DNA of 12,946 bases from Candidatus Tayloriibacteriota bacterium (GCA_026395095.1 JAPLZI010000017.1:1-12946); one strand, 5' to 3'; shown: positions 1 through 7,043, numbered from the stretch's first letter. Notes: a model not told the origin generated them from the sequence alone. Made by a program: numbers and translations.

Positions 1-2
1 GT

Positions 3-1280
3 ACCCAGTATATTCTCGGTATGGCTGGTTTCCACTTCTTCGTTCCTAAGGGAGTTTACAAGGACCTTATCGTTAAGGGTGACCTCAACAGCTCGATTGA
101 CAGTGCCTACATCGTTTCTACTGGCGCTACCTCTAAATATCCAGGTGGATCAGGAGGGGTAGCTGCTAACAGCATTGCTGGTACTGCAGGTGGTTGGGGT
201 GTCGGTGTTGTGATCAACGGTGTTCGTGGTGTAGACGGCGCAGGTATAAACCTGACCAGTCCTTCCGAAGCTATCGTTCAGTTATTGACCATAAATTCAA
301 GCTTGGTTGATAACGCCACAGCAAACATTTCTCTTAGTGCTTCGTCACCTCTCGTTGCTTCAGTTCCGGTTACAGATACGACAAATGGTCAGTATCTCGG
401 CATGCCGGTCCTAGTCTTCGATGTGAATGCACAGAATGACACTCTTCACCTCCGAACTGTTGAAGTAAAGATCTATGATACGGCCGGTGGTACGGGAACT
501 GTCGGAGCCGCTTACCTCTTCCAGGGAAGCACTCAGATTGCTTCTGCTTCAGTCACGGGTGACACGGCTACATTCTCTAACATTGCTAATGGAACAGCAG
601 GTGCAACCATTCCGGTTAACACCACTCTTCCTTACACTGTTAAGGTTGACGTAACTGGCGTTACTACCTCGGTTACTCTTACTGCTGGTATTGCTACTTC
701 ATCGAGTTCTGGTCAGACAATTCTTTCCTCGAATGATTCAACAGCTACTATCGCTGGATCAGCCTTGGGTAATGCCCAGACTGTCGGTGCTAGCGGTCCT
801 CTCTTCTCTCTCGTTGGAACTCCGACGATTGTTAAGAGCAACGTCACAGCAGGTGCTGGTACCTTGTCTGTCTTCCAGTACACGGCTACCTTCAATGTCA
901 ACATCCAAGCTGTTGGTGCCAATGTCTTGATTGGTCTACCAGCTTCGACGACAAATGAGTACAGCGCGTCGTTCGGTACTTCGACCACCCACTTCACAGT
1001 GGCTCAGGTCTACGAGAATGGTGTGGCTTCGTCCTCACCTATCTTCGGTGGTACTGGCGTAGTTGCTTCGTACACACAGCCTTCGAACACAACTCTCACA
1101 GCGAGCACCTTTACAGTGTCTCGTAACCAGAGTGTAACGATTCCTGTGACTTACTCGTTCGTAGTCACCAATCCAGGAGCTGCTACCGAAGCGGTACAGA
1201 TCCAGGGTATTGGCTATAACGGTTCGGCACGAGCTACCTTCATGGCCAATCAACCGGCTTGGAGGACAGCAGCAATCTAA
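3..1280 (+). CDS. Large surface (S-layer-like) protein, C-terminal part; 5' end outside window
   Basis: The frame is open to the left edge, so only the last 425 residues or so are visible; the ATG at 21 is probably internal. The protein is rich in Ser, Thr, Gly, Ala and Val, has few charged residues, and no cysteine is visible. It reads as successive beta-sandwich-like segments, with alternating hydrophobic and Thr/Ser stretches such as 'TLPYTVKVDVTGVTTSVTLT' and 'QSVTIPVTYSFVV'. No transmembrane anchor or sorting motif is seen at the C-terminus, which ends 'PAWRTAAI'. Proteins of this composition are common surface or S-layer candidates in Parcubacteria; that is family resemblance, not a domain hit. 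Codon use is more uniform than in the next genes (many GCT, GTT, ACT, CTT codons), as expected of a highly expressed gene. A UUCG hairpin and an intrinsic terminator follow the stop. Function in cell-surface structure is inferred. Confidence 0.7.
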   Translation, partial: TQYILGMAGFHFFVPKGVYKDLIVKGDLNSSIDSAYIVSTGATSKYPGGSGGVAANSIAGTAGGWGVGVVINGVRGVDGAGINLTSPSEAIVQLLTINSSLVDNATANISLSASSPLVASVPVTDTTNGQYLGMPVLVFDVNAQNDTLHLRTVEVKIYDTAGGTGTVGAAYLFQGSTQIASASVTGDTATFSNIANGTAGATIPVNTTLPYTVKVDVTGVTTSVTLTAGIATSSSSGQTILSSNDSTATIAGSALGNAQTVGASGPLFSLVGTPTIVKSNVTAGAGTLSVFQYTATFNVNIQAVGANVLIGLPASTTNEYSASFGTSTTHFTVAQVYENGVASSSPIFGGTGVVASYTQPSNTTLTASTFTVSRNQSVTIPVTYSFVVTNPGAATEAVQIQGIGYNGSARATFMANQPAWRTAAI

Positions 1281-1294
1281 CCTACGCTTGGCTT

Positions 1295-1308
1295 AGTTCT
1301 TCGGAACT
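1295..1308 (+). other. UUCG-capped hairpin in 3' UTR
   Basis: AGTTC (1295-1299) pairs with GAACT (1304-1308) around a TTCG tetraloop. It lies between the surface-protein stop codon and the intrinsic terminator and may stabilise the mRNA 3' end. Confidence 0.4.
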
Positions 1309-1327
1309 GACCTAGTTAAAGTTAAAC

Positions 1328-1358
1328 AAAAACCACCCTACAGGGTGGTTTTTGTTTT
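1328..1358 (+). terminator. Intrinsic terminator of the surface-protein gene
   Basis: An 11-bp stem (AAAAACCACCC at 1328-1338 with GGGTGGTTTTT at 1343-1353) closes a TACA loop and is followed by further T residues. It is a clear rho-independent terminator, and the A/T flanks could also make it work in the opposite direction. It isolates the highly expressed surface gene from the gene that follows. Confidence 0.9.
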
Positions 1359-1365
1359 GGTTGAA

Positions 1366-1395
1366 TTGAAGGTTTTGGGAGTTATGGTCTATAAT
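1366..1395 (+). promoter_or_regulatory. Promoter of the Ig-like/peptidoglycan-binding gene, leaderless
   Basis: A -35-like TTGAAG (1366-1371) and a perfect -10 TATAAT (1390-1395) are separated by 18 bp. Transcription would be expected to start about 7 bases after the -10, at or next to the ATG at 1402, so the message is predicted to be leaderless. No Shine-Dalgarno sequence is present. Confidence 0.7.
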
Positions 1396-1401
1396 ATAGA
1401 T

Positions 1402-2610
1402 ATGAAAAATACTCATGGCCTGTTCGCATTATTCTTACCGGTTCTTTTCATCATTTGCGGATTTGTTTCAGCTATTTCGATTGTAAATGCCCAAACTGCT
1501 GGTACGATCACCTTTAGCCCAAGTAGTTTGAAGATGTATGTCGGAGAAAATAAAACGGTGATTCTTTCTGGAAGTACCTCTTATTCTTTAGGGACTAATT
1601 CTAATCCTTCAGTTGCTTCGGCGGTATTAGATGGTTCTTTGGTTAAGGTAACTGCCTATAACCTGGGAATAGACAATATAAGTATCTGTTCTTATATAAA
1701 TAATTTGGTTTCTTGTGGAGTTTTCGGTGTTGAGGTGCTTAAACAGCCTGAACTACAGCCGAGCTCTCAAAAGGCAACGATTTCATTCAGCAAAAGTGAG
1801 GTTACCGTAAATGTTGGAGAGGCTCAGACGGTGACTGTTTATGGCTCAGGTGCAGGTTCTTACTACATATCTGGATATAGTAGCGACTCTGTTGGTGCAA
1901 GTATAAATAATAACATCGTCACTTTGATTGGAAGCAGAATCGGTGGCTCAAATATATCGGTATGTCAGTTCGGTGGAACGTGCGGAAATATATACGGTTA
2001 TGTTCCGAGTTCAACGGCCAATTCTCAAGCTGCCCAGGCTGTACCAGCGGTAGTTCCGACTCTCTCGGCGTTTTATGTGGCGTCGAATGGTATCAACGGA
2101 TTTATCGGAAAAGGAGCAACATTGACGCTAAAATTCAATACGAGCGATGATATCACGAGCGAAATACTTAAGATTGATGGTCAGGTGGTTCCAGTTACCG
2201 GATCGGGTAGTGGCCCTTATGGTGGAACATACACATTGAGCGGCAACGAAACAATTCCTCTGCCGGTTTCAATGGATTTTTCCACAGCACGCGGCGGGTC
2301 CGGACATGCTTCTTTTACGATAGGGGATAAGGCAAATGTGCCTGCACCTATTGTTTCAAATGTGACGAATCCTCCTGCAGCACCTAGTTCACTAAAATTT
2401 ACCCGCAATCTTCAATCTGGATACACAGGGGTTGATGTTTCATCACTACAGGGCCTCCTCAAGCGATTAGGAGTATATGACGGTCCGATAACCGGAAAAT
2501 TCGGCGTTTTGACGGAAGCAGCAGTGAAGAAATATCAGGCCAAAAACAACGTAAAGCAAGTTGGAGTCGTCGGTCCGGCCACTAGGGAATTATTGAATAA
2601 AGAACAGTAA
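1402..2610 (+). CDS. Secreted protein with two Ig-like repeats and a C-terminal peptidoglycan-binding domain
   Basis: 402 residues from the ATG at 1402. A GTG 57 bases upstream is in frame but lies in the terminator and before the -10 box, so it is rejected. Residues 1-30 form a signal peptide (hydrophobic core around 7-28, likely cleavage after 'VNA'). Residues about 34-113 and 124-200 are two similar Ig-like (BIG2-type) repeats; each starts 'TI(T/S)FS' and ends with a NIS-x-C motif and a second Cys (C96/C105 and C188/C194), possible disulfides. Residues about 218-310 form another beta-rich domain. Residues about 335-400 match the peptidoglycan-binding PG_binding_1 fold (LQ-x-LL...LG-x-Y-x-GPITG-x-FG...T-x-AAV-x-x-YQ...GVVGPATRELL). 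It is probably exported and attached to the cell wall non-covalently. The partner or ligand of the Ig repeats is unknown. Confidence 0.85.
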   Translation: MKNTHGLFALFLPVLFIICGFVSAISIVNAQTAGTITFSPSSLKMYVGENKTVILSGSTSYSLGTNSNPSVASAVLDGSLVKVTAYNLGIDNISICSYINNLVSCGVFGVEVLKQPELQPSSQKATISFSKSEVTVNVGEAQTVTVYGSGAGSYYISGYSSDSVGASINNNIVTLIGSRIGGSNISVCQFGGTCGNIYGYVPSSTANSQAAQAVPAVVPTLSAFYVASNGINGFIGKGATLTLKFNTSDDITSEILKIDGQVVPVTGSGSGPYGGTYTLSGNETIPLPVSMDFSTARGGSGHASFTIGDKANVPAPIVSNVTNPPAAPSSLKFTRNLQSGYTGVDVSSLQGLLKRLGVYDGPITGKFGVLTEAAVKKYQAKNNVKQVGVVGPATRELLNKEQ

Positions 2611-2629
2611 TAGAAGAATAATAAACTAC

Positions 2630-2734
2630 ATGGTTAACCCATTTGATCGCACATTTTTTAAATTTTTGATCGGTTTTGTCCTGATTTTAGTCGTTAGTTT
2701 TGCGATTCTATATTTTGTTAGTAAGTATATCTAA
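2630..2734 (+). CDS. Small single-pass membrane protein, 34 residues
   Basis: ATG at 2630, TAA at 2732-2734. The peptide begins 'MVNPFDRTFFKF', followed by about 20 hydrophobic residues (LIGFVLILVVSFAILYFV) and a short basic end 'SKYI'. A charged N-terminus, one transmembrane helix and a short tail make this a credible small inner-membrane protein. It begins 19 bases after the stop of the peptidoglycan-binding protein and may share its transcript. Only a weak purine stretch (AGAAGAA, 2612-2618) lies upstream, too far for a good ribosome site. I do not recognise a family; the case rests on composition and context. Confidence 0.55.
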   Translation: MVNPFDRTFFKFLIGFVLILVVSFAILYFVSKYI

Positions 2735-2753
2735 TGTGATACCTAATAAAATC

Positions 2754-2841
2754 TTCATTATTTCTTGAACAAAAATTCATTAAAATTTTATCTTTTCTTC
2801 ATTAAAATTTGAACTTTTTTTGAACAAAATTTGAACACTGT
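2754..2841 (+). repeat. AT-rich direct repeats phased at 11/22 bp upstream of the hydrolase gene
   Basis: TTCATTA occurs at 2754, 2776 and 2798 (22-bp steps; TTCATTAAAATTT is identical at 2776 and 2798). TTGAAC occurs at 2765, 2809, 2820 and 2831, all at multiples of 11 bp from one another. Each unit carries A- or T-tracts, so the tracts recur on one face of the helix. This suggests intrinsically bent DNA, an UP-element-like region or an operator array. It is the main content of the 159-base gap between the small membrane protein and the hydrolase. Confidence 0.7.
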
Positions 2842-2846
2842 TTTGT

Positions 2847-2874
2847 TATGCTACGCGCATTATTAGTAATGCGC
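2847..2874 (+). promoter_or_regulatory. Possible -10 box and leader hairpin of the hydrolase gene
   Basis: TATGCT (2847-2852) resembles a -10 box directly after the phased repeats. The nearest TTGAAC at 2820 is 21 bp away, too far for a normal -35. It is followed by a perfect 8-bp hairpin, GCGCATTA (2855-2862) with TAATGCGC (2867-2874), loop TTAG. The hairpin is either an operator palindrome or the 5' end of the transcript; the short T-run after it is too weak to call a terminator. Confidence 0.4.
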
Positions 2875-2893
2875 TTTTGCGCCCTTAAATCTG

Positions 2894-5746
2894 ATGAGTA
2901 AAATCAAAAGAATGTTTTTTGTTGTCAGTTTGTGTCTGACTGAGATTCTGTTAGTGTTTAGCTTTTCTCCATCCTTAGCGCATGCTGCCGTCAAAAGTCC
3001 TGTAGGAACTCACGTTTCGGGAGACATCACTACAGATACGACTTGGGATCTGCAGGGAAGCCCATATATTTTTGATTGGGATGTAAATGTGCTTGCGAAT
3101 GTTACTTTGCGAGTTATGCCAGGGGTCAAGATTTCTATGGCTTCGGGCATAGGCCCGATGTCTCTGGTGGTCTATGGAACATTGGATATAGTCGGAACAC
3201 TGGATAAACCTGTGGATATCACGGGGATAGATCGCATATATAGCGATGGTTATTATGGTGGCTCTGTCTCTATCGCTTATGCGAGGCTTCATGACGGTCC
3301 TAATGTTGTTCTGCTTAAATCAAAGGTAGTAATTGCCTCGTCGACGATCTCAAACGCAGATAGCTCAGCCTTCTATGTACAAGGGAGTTCTGTGGATGGA
3401 TGGAATCTACGGATTGAAAATAGCTCTGTAGATGCAATATATGTTTCTTTGGGTAATGGTTTGGGAGTCTTGTCGAGCATATCAATACACGATTCTAGTT
3501 TTATTGGTAATCCTATAGCTGTCAATAATAAAAGCGGCGTATTATTACATTTGGAAAACAATTGGTGGGGAAATTCAAGTGGCCCGACCTTTAGTGGTTC
3601 AAACAGTGTTCAAGGTTCTGTTGTATATAGTCCATGGCTTACAAGTGACCCAAATGAGGGGTTTTTTCCAAAGGTATGCTGTTCAAGCATTCTGTTCATT
3701 CCTGGACTTGAAGGTACGAGAATGCATAGCGGCACAAACCAATTATGGGAACCAAATCGGAATGCTGATGTTCAGAAGCTGTACCTAGATAGTCTTGGTT
3801 CGAGTACAGACCGAACGATCTATTCGACAGGACCGATTGACAAGGCTTTTGGGTTGAAGCCGATATATGGTAAGTTTATGGGTTTTCTTCAAGACCTCTC
3901 GGATAGCGGATCTGTAAATGAAGCCAAAACGTTCGGCTATGATTGGCGCAAACCGATAAGTCAGGTTGTTTTAGAAAGTGAGAAGAAAGCTACGACTACG
4001 GAGTCATTATTAGCAACAGTGGCTGAAATGGCCTCTAACTCTAAAACAGGAAAAGTCACACTGATTGCGCATAGCAATGGCGGATTAGTAGCTAAATATT
4101 TAGTGAAAATATTGACTGATTTAGGCAAATCAAATCTAATAGATAAAGTTATTTCAGTTGCTGTTCCATATCTGGGCACTCCTGAGGCGATTCTTGGTTT
4201 GCTTCATGGCGATAACCAGTCCATTCTTGGCGGGCTTATTCTGTCACAGGCTACGGTTAGAGGGCTTGGTGAGAACATGTCCAGTGCATATTCACTACTA
4301 CCTTCCGTAAAATACTTCTCAAAAATATTTACACCAACGATTGCCTTTGCTAGTACGACTGTATATGGGTTGAATAACGGTTCGTATCCACAAATGGTCT
4401 CAGATGTCTCAGGCCAAATGGATTTCATAGATGATGTGAATGGGGTCAGGACCAAGCCAGCGTTTGGCGATACTCGCTCACCGATAATCGGTAATAGGGG
4501 CTTGTCGATTGCTGCAGACGCCCTGCATAGCATCATTGATGTCTTTACTTGGCCAGCTAATATTGCGAATTGGACGATTGTTGGCTGGAATCGTCTAACC
4601 ACTCTTTCGGTCAACTATGCCGATAGTTATGAATGCGGATTAAATGGGTTTAATTTTCTGGTAAAGATATGTCGGACAGTGATCAGCCATACAGCATCAA
4701 CCACAATCATGGGAGATGGGACGGTTATTTCGCCCAGCGCTACATTCAATGGCGGAATTGTTGCGTCTCTAGATTTGGCAGAAGTATCAAAACAAGAAAA
4801 TTCAGAATTTGATCACACGAACATTCTCGAAGCATCTTCTGCACAGACTACTATTAGGCAAATTGTTGAAAACAATAATACTAGCGGACCAATCTCGCTA
4901 CCTAAAGGAGTTGCTCTGGGGGAGCCAGACTATTCAAAAGAAAACAGTTCGTCTCTAGTGCTGAGCACGCATTCGCCGGTTGAGTTACATATATATGATT
5001 CAAGAGGTAATCATACTGGATTAATCTCGAAACCCCCGGAGCTTGCCCAAAATGATTTTGTAACTGGTGCTTATGAGACAAAGATTCCAGGTAGTAGTTT
5101 TAGGGTGTCATCTGGGGAAAATAGTGATTCTGATACCTACATTCGCTTGCCATACGGCGATGGACAAAATTATTCAGTAGTGATAAATGGCACGGATTTC
5201 GGATTCTTTACTTTCCAAGCGGAAAGATTCGATGGTGAAAAAAGCTTGGAAAAGGTCACATATTCGACACAACCGATTGCACCTGTGAGTGTAGCAACTA
5301 CGACTATTGTAGGGAGTGCCATATCTGGCCCAAGTGGAACGTCTGTCTCTCTAGTCTCAATGATCCCGCAGTTAAATGTCGATATTGATGCAAATGGATT
5401 GGTCGATTATCAAGCTTTACCTGGGGGAACGGGATTACCTGGGAATGCAACATCACTTGAAGATGCCAATATCGTTGCCCTTTCTATATCAAATGATGTA
5501 ATAAAAAAGACAATGAAAACGGTTCTGTTAAATGAGTTCGATAGTCCTCGCATAAAGGGAATAATAAAGAAACTGGATCACATAACTGATTTGGCAAAAA
5601 AAGGGAAGCTCAAGCAAAGCGAAAAACAAGGCGATCGATTGATAAAACGACTCGGTCACATAAAGTTGAAGGGAATCTCTCCGGATGAAAGGAAGAGATT
5701 CGTCGATGCCGTTGAGGCTATGGTCGATGCGGTTGTGGTGCAGTAG
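2894..5746 (+). CDS. Secreted LCAT-type alpha/beta hydrolase (lipase/acyltransferase) with N-terminal beta-helix-like domain
   Basis: 950 residues. Residues 1-31 are a signal peptide ending 'AHA'. Residues about 40-255 have right-handed beta-helix character (repeated short strands such as 'VVYGTLDIVGTLDKPVDITG' and an 'ENNWWGNSSGPTF' motif found in parallel-beta surface proteins). Residues about 265-660 resemble the lecithin:cholesterol acyltransferase family: 'FIPGLEGTRM' near 268-277, 'LWEPN', 'FGYDWRKP' at 347-354, and nucleophile elbow 'AHSNGG' with Ser394. Likely Asp608 (in 'GDGTV') and His641 (in 'FDHTNIL') complete the triad. After a beta-rich region there is an EF-hand-like Ca loop from Asp830 (D-x-D-x-N-G-x-x-D). 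A Lys-rich helical tail follows at about 880-950. It probably acts outside the membrane on lipids or acyl esters; the substrate is unknown. The start has no Shine-Dalgarno sequence but is followed directly by a typical signal peptide. Confidence 0.85.
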   Translation: MSKIKRMFFVVSLCLTEILLVFSFSPSLAHAAVKSPVGTHVSGDITTDTTWDLQGSPYIFDWDVNVLANVTLRVMPGVKISMASGIGPMSLVVYGTLDIVGTLDKPVDITGIDRIYSDGYYGGSVSIAYARLHDGPNVVLLKSKVVIASSTISNADSSAFYVQGSSVDGWNLRIENSSVDAIYVSLGNGLGVLSSISIHDSSFIGNPIAVNNKSGVLLHLENNWWGNSSGPTFSGSNSVQGSVVYSPWLTSDPNEGFFPKVCCSSILFIPGLEGTRMHSGTNQLWEPNRNADVQKLYLDSLGSSTDRTIYSTGPIDKAFGLKPIYGKFMGFLQDLSDSGSVNEAKTFGYDWRKPISQVVLESEKKATTTESLLATVAEMASNSKTGKVTLIAHSNGGLVAKYLVKILTDLGKSNLIDKVISVAVPYLGTPEAILGLLHGDNQSILGGLILSQATVRGLGENMSSAYSLLPSVKYFSKIFTPTIAFASTTVYGLNNGSYPQMVSDVSGQMDFIDDVNGVRTKPAFGDTRSPIIGNRGLSIAADALHSIIDVFTWPANIANWTIVGWNRLTTLSVNYADSYECGLNGFNFLVKICRTVISHTASTTIMGDGTVISPSATFNGGIVASLDLAEVSKQENSEFDHTNILEASSAQTTIRQIVENNNTSGPISLPKGVALGEPDYSKENSSSLVLSTHSPVELHIYDSRGNHTGLISKPPELAQNDFVTGAYETKIPGSSFRVSSGENSDSDTYIRLPYGDGQNYSVVINGTDFGFFTFQAERFDGEKSLEKVTYSTQPIAPVSVATTTIVGSAISGPSGTSVSLVSMIPQLNVDIDANGLVDYQALPGGTGLPGNATSLEDANIVALSISNDVIKKTMKTVLLNEFDSPRIKGIIKKLDHITDLAKKGKLKQSEKQGDRLIKRLGHIKLKGISPDERKRFVDAVEAMVDAVVVQ

Positions 5747-5771
5747 GAGATTGAGCAAGAAGATGTAACTG

Positions 5772-5902
5772 AGAAGCAAAAAGAAGGAAGTGGAGTTCGT
5801 GACACGCGTCGGGTTCTGCAGAACCCGCGCTACATCTCGGAAATTCCTTGCTAGGAATTTCCTGCGAAGTGTCACTCACCCCACTTCCTTCTTATTGCTT
5901 CT
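5772..5902. repeat. 131-base cruciform-like inverted repeat between convergent genes
   Basis: The outer arms pair over about 34 bases: AGAAGCAA (5772-5779) with TTGCTTCT (5895-5902), AGAAGGAAGTGG (5782-5793) with CCACTTCCTTCT (5881-5892), and GTGACAC (5799-5805) with GTGTCAC (5869-5875). Between them are two perfect hairpins: CGGGTTC/GAACCCG (5810-5827) and GGAAATTCC/GGAATTTCC (5839-5862, loop TTGCTA). The whole would fold as a multi-branch structure in DNA or RNA. It ends 8 bases from the rplL stop and 25 bases after the hydrolase stop, so it may be a bidirectional transcript barrier, though it lacks U-tracts. A palindromic mobile element is the alternative; no target duplication is visible. 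Confidence 0.75.
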
Positions 5903-5910
5903 GGGCGACT

Positions 5911-6315
5911 CTACTTAAACTCAACCTTACCGCCGGCGGTCTCGATCTGCTTCTTAAATGCTTCTGCATCTTCCTTCTTCATTGCATCCTTTAGAAGTGA
6001 AGGAGCGGCGTCAACGAGATCCTTGGCTTCCTTGAGACCAAGCCCGAGAACTTCTTTGATAACTTTGATGACAGCGATCTTCTGCGCGCCGGCCTCCTTG
6101 AGGTGCACTGCCATCGTGCTCTTCTCATCCGATGCAGCTGGAGCAGCGCCAGCTGGAGCAGCGACTGCTACAGCCGCGGCTGAAACGCCGAATTTCTTTT
6201 CGAATAATTTCACAAGCTCATTCAGGTCTATGACGGACATCTTCTCAATCGATTCCACAATTGACTTGAATTTTGCTGGGACTTCTACTGTTGTTACTGG
6301 TTGATTGGCTTCCAT
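5911..6315 (-). CDS. rplL: Ribosomal protein bL12 (L7/L12)
   Basis: 134 residues, slightly longer than the usual 120-128 because of about 10 extra N-terminal residues ('MEANQPVTTVEV'). The N-terminal dimerisation domain (about 18-45, 'MSVIDLNELVKLFEKKFGV') is followed by an Ala/Pro-rich hinge (about 46-62). The C-terminal domain (about 65-134) carries the hallmark 'IAVIKVIKEVLGLGLKEAKDLVDAAP' region that contacts translation factors. It forms the ribosomal stalk with L10. It lies 54 bases downstream of rplJ on the same strand, as in most bacteria, but rpoB does not follow; the convergent hydrolase gene does. No Shine-Dalgarno sequence precedes the ATG. Confidence 0.97.
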   Translation of the reverse strand: MEANQPVTTVEVPAKFKSIVESIEKMSVIDLNELVKLFEKKFGVSAAAVAVAAPAGAAPAASDEKSTMAVHLKEAGAQKIAVIKVIKEVLGLGLKEAKDLVDAAPSLLKDAMKKEDAEAFKKQIETAGGKVEFK

Positions 6316-6369
6316 GATAATTGATTGATTAATTTACGAACATTGATAATTTAGCGAGCCAGCGAGCTA

Positions 6370-6864
6370 TTAAGCAGGCTGTTGCTTCTTTGCGATCTGA
6401 TCCAATGCCATAACCATGCCTTGGATAGGGGAATTGATGACATTGACGAACATGCCATACAAGGTTTCGCGAGGAGGAATGGCGGCAATAACCGTCATCT
6501 CTTCCTTGCTCATGTAGGTGTTTTCGAAAACGCCGCCGACTATAGTGGCCTTGCCCTTGAATTTATTCTGGAATTCATATACGCCGCGAGCTGGAGCCAC
6601 GAGATCCGTGCCATAAGCGAGTCCGAATTCACCGACAAGCGCCGGCTGGGTGCCGGTATACTTGTGAGATTCAAGCGCTTTTTCTACGAGCGTCTTTTTG
6701 GCCACGAAGAAACTGACGTCGCTCTTTTTCAAGGCCTTACGCATCGTTGTCGCTTCGGAAACGGTGAGACCGTGAAAATTTACGAAAACGAGTGATTTGG
6801 AATTACCCATCACCGTCTTCAGTTTCTCAATGATCTCTTTCTTTTGTACTTTTGTGCGAGCCAT
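6370..6864 (-). CDS. rplJ: Ribosomal protein uL10
   Basis: 164 residues, the normal length. The protein begins 'MARTKVQKKEIIEKLK', with the family pattern 'SKSLVFVNFHGLTVSEATTMRKALKK' and 'FFVAKKTLVEKAL' in the 23S-binding N-terminal domain. A C-terminal helix (about 145-164, 'IQGMVMALDQIAKKQQ') holds L12 dimers. It binds the GTPase-associated region of 23S rRNA, whose helix 43/44 sequence is also in this window near 10011-10050. It is first in an rplJ-rplL operon without rplK-rplA or rpoB next to it. Expression is probably controlled through the upstream L10 leader. No Shine-Dalgarno sequence precedes the start. Confidence 0.97.
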   Translation of the reverse strand: MARTKVQKKEIIEKLKTVMGNSKSLVFVNFHGLTVSEATTMRKALKKSDVSFFVAKKTLVEKALESHKYTGTQPALVGEFGLAYGTDLVAPARGVYEFQNKFKGKATIVGGVFENTYMSKEEMTVIAAIPPRETLYGMFVNVINSPIQGMVMALDQIAKKQQPA

Positions 6865-6888
6865 TATTTTTGAGTTTATTCTATAAAT

Positions 6889-6912
6889 AAAAAATCGACC
6901 ACGTAGGCGATT
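6889..6912 (-). terminator. Candidate attenuator terminator in the rplJ leader
   Basis: Read on the minus strand, AATCGCC (6912-6906) pairs with GG-T-CGATT (6900-6893, one bulged T), loop TACGT, and runs into a T-tract (6894-6889) 25 bases before rplJ. The 5' arm is also the 3' arm of the perfect palindrome at 6906-6923, so the two hairpins exclude each other. That is the layout of an attenuator. Confidence 0.55.
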
Positions 6913-6923
6913 CCGGAATCGCC
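6906..6923 (-). promoter_or_regulatory. 18-base perfect palindrome, candidate antiterminator hairpin
   Basis: GGCGATTCCGGAATCGCC is self-complementary over all 18 bases. In the rplJ leader RNA it would form a hairpin that sequesters the 5' arm of the downstream terminator hairpin (6889-6912). As DNA it could also be a repressor site. Confidence 0.5.
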
Positions 6924-6945
6924 AATAGGCCGAAAGTTAGGTAGA

Positions 6946-7007
6946 TAAACCTCGGAAGGTCTTATTGTCGAGCTTTTACGAGCGCGACTGCCTTCTGTCT
7001 TTGGCCT
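6946..7007 (-). promoter_or_regulatory. L10 leader (ribosomal protein autoregulatory RNA) of rplJ-rplL
   Basis: The minus-strand RNA begins AAGGCCAAAGACAGAAGG (7007-6990) and ends with CCTTCCGAGG (6960-6951). The CCAAAGACAG...AGG and CC(T)xCCGAGG elements are the conserved features of the bacterial L10 leader (Rfam L10_leader), where the L10-L12 complex binds. GAAGG/CCTTC forms the supporting stem and GTCG/CGAC an inner hairpin. It lies just after the predicted transcription start and upstream of the candidate attenuator. The match is by recognition; a covariance-model search would settle it. Confidence 0.8.
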
Positions 7008-7024
7008 TATTCATATGCTACAAT
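6995..7024 (+). promoter_or_regulatory. Possible promoter of the HTH gene, overlapping the rplJ promoter
   Basis: TACAAT (7019-7024) is a good -10 box; the -35 (CTGTCT, 6995-7000, 18 bp away) is weak. Its -10 overlaps the opposing rplJ -10 (7015-7020), so the two polymerases could not bind together. Confidence 0.4.
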
Positions 7025-7043
7025 GCTTTCTCTAATAAATCAA
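7015..7043 (-). promoter_or_regulatory. Promoter of the rplJ-rplL operon
   Basis: On the minus strand, TTGATT (7043-7038) and TAGCAT (7020-7015) are separated by 17 bp. The expected start at about 7008 coincides with the first base of the L10 leader motif, which supports the call. Confidence 0.65.

Noticed and set aside
1345..1401. Longer start (GTG at 1345) for the Ig-like protein
   Set aside because: It lies within the terminator hairpin and upstream of the -10 box, and would put a non-signal extension before a good signal peptide.
2754..2841. Phased repeats as a CRISPR array or replication iterons
   Set aside because: The units are too short with no unique spacers, and no replication initiator gene or DnaA boxes are visible nearby.
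5772..5902. Cruciform element as an insertion sequence or MITE
   Set aside because: No transposase and no flanking target duplication (AACTG versus GGGCG); kept only as an alternative.
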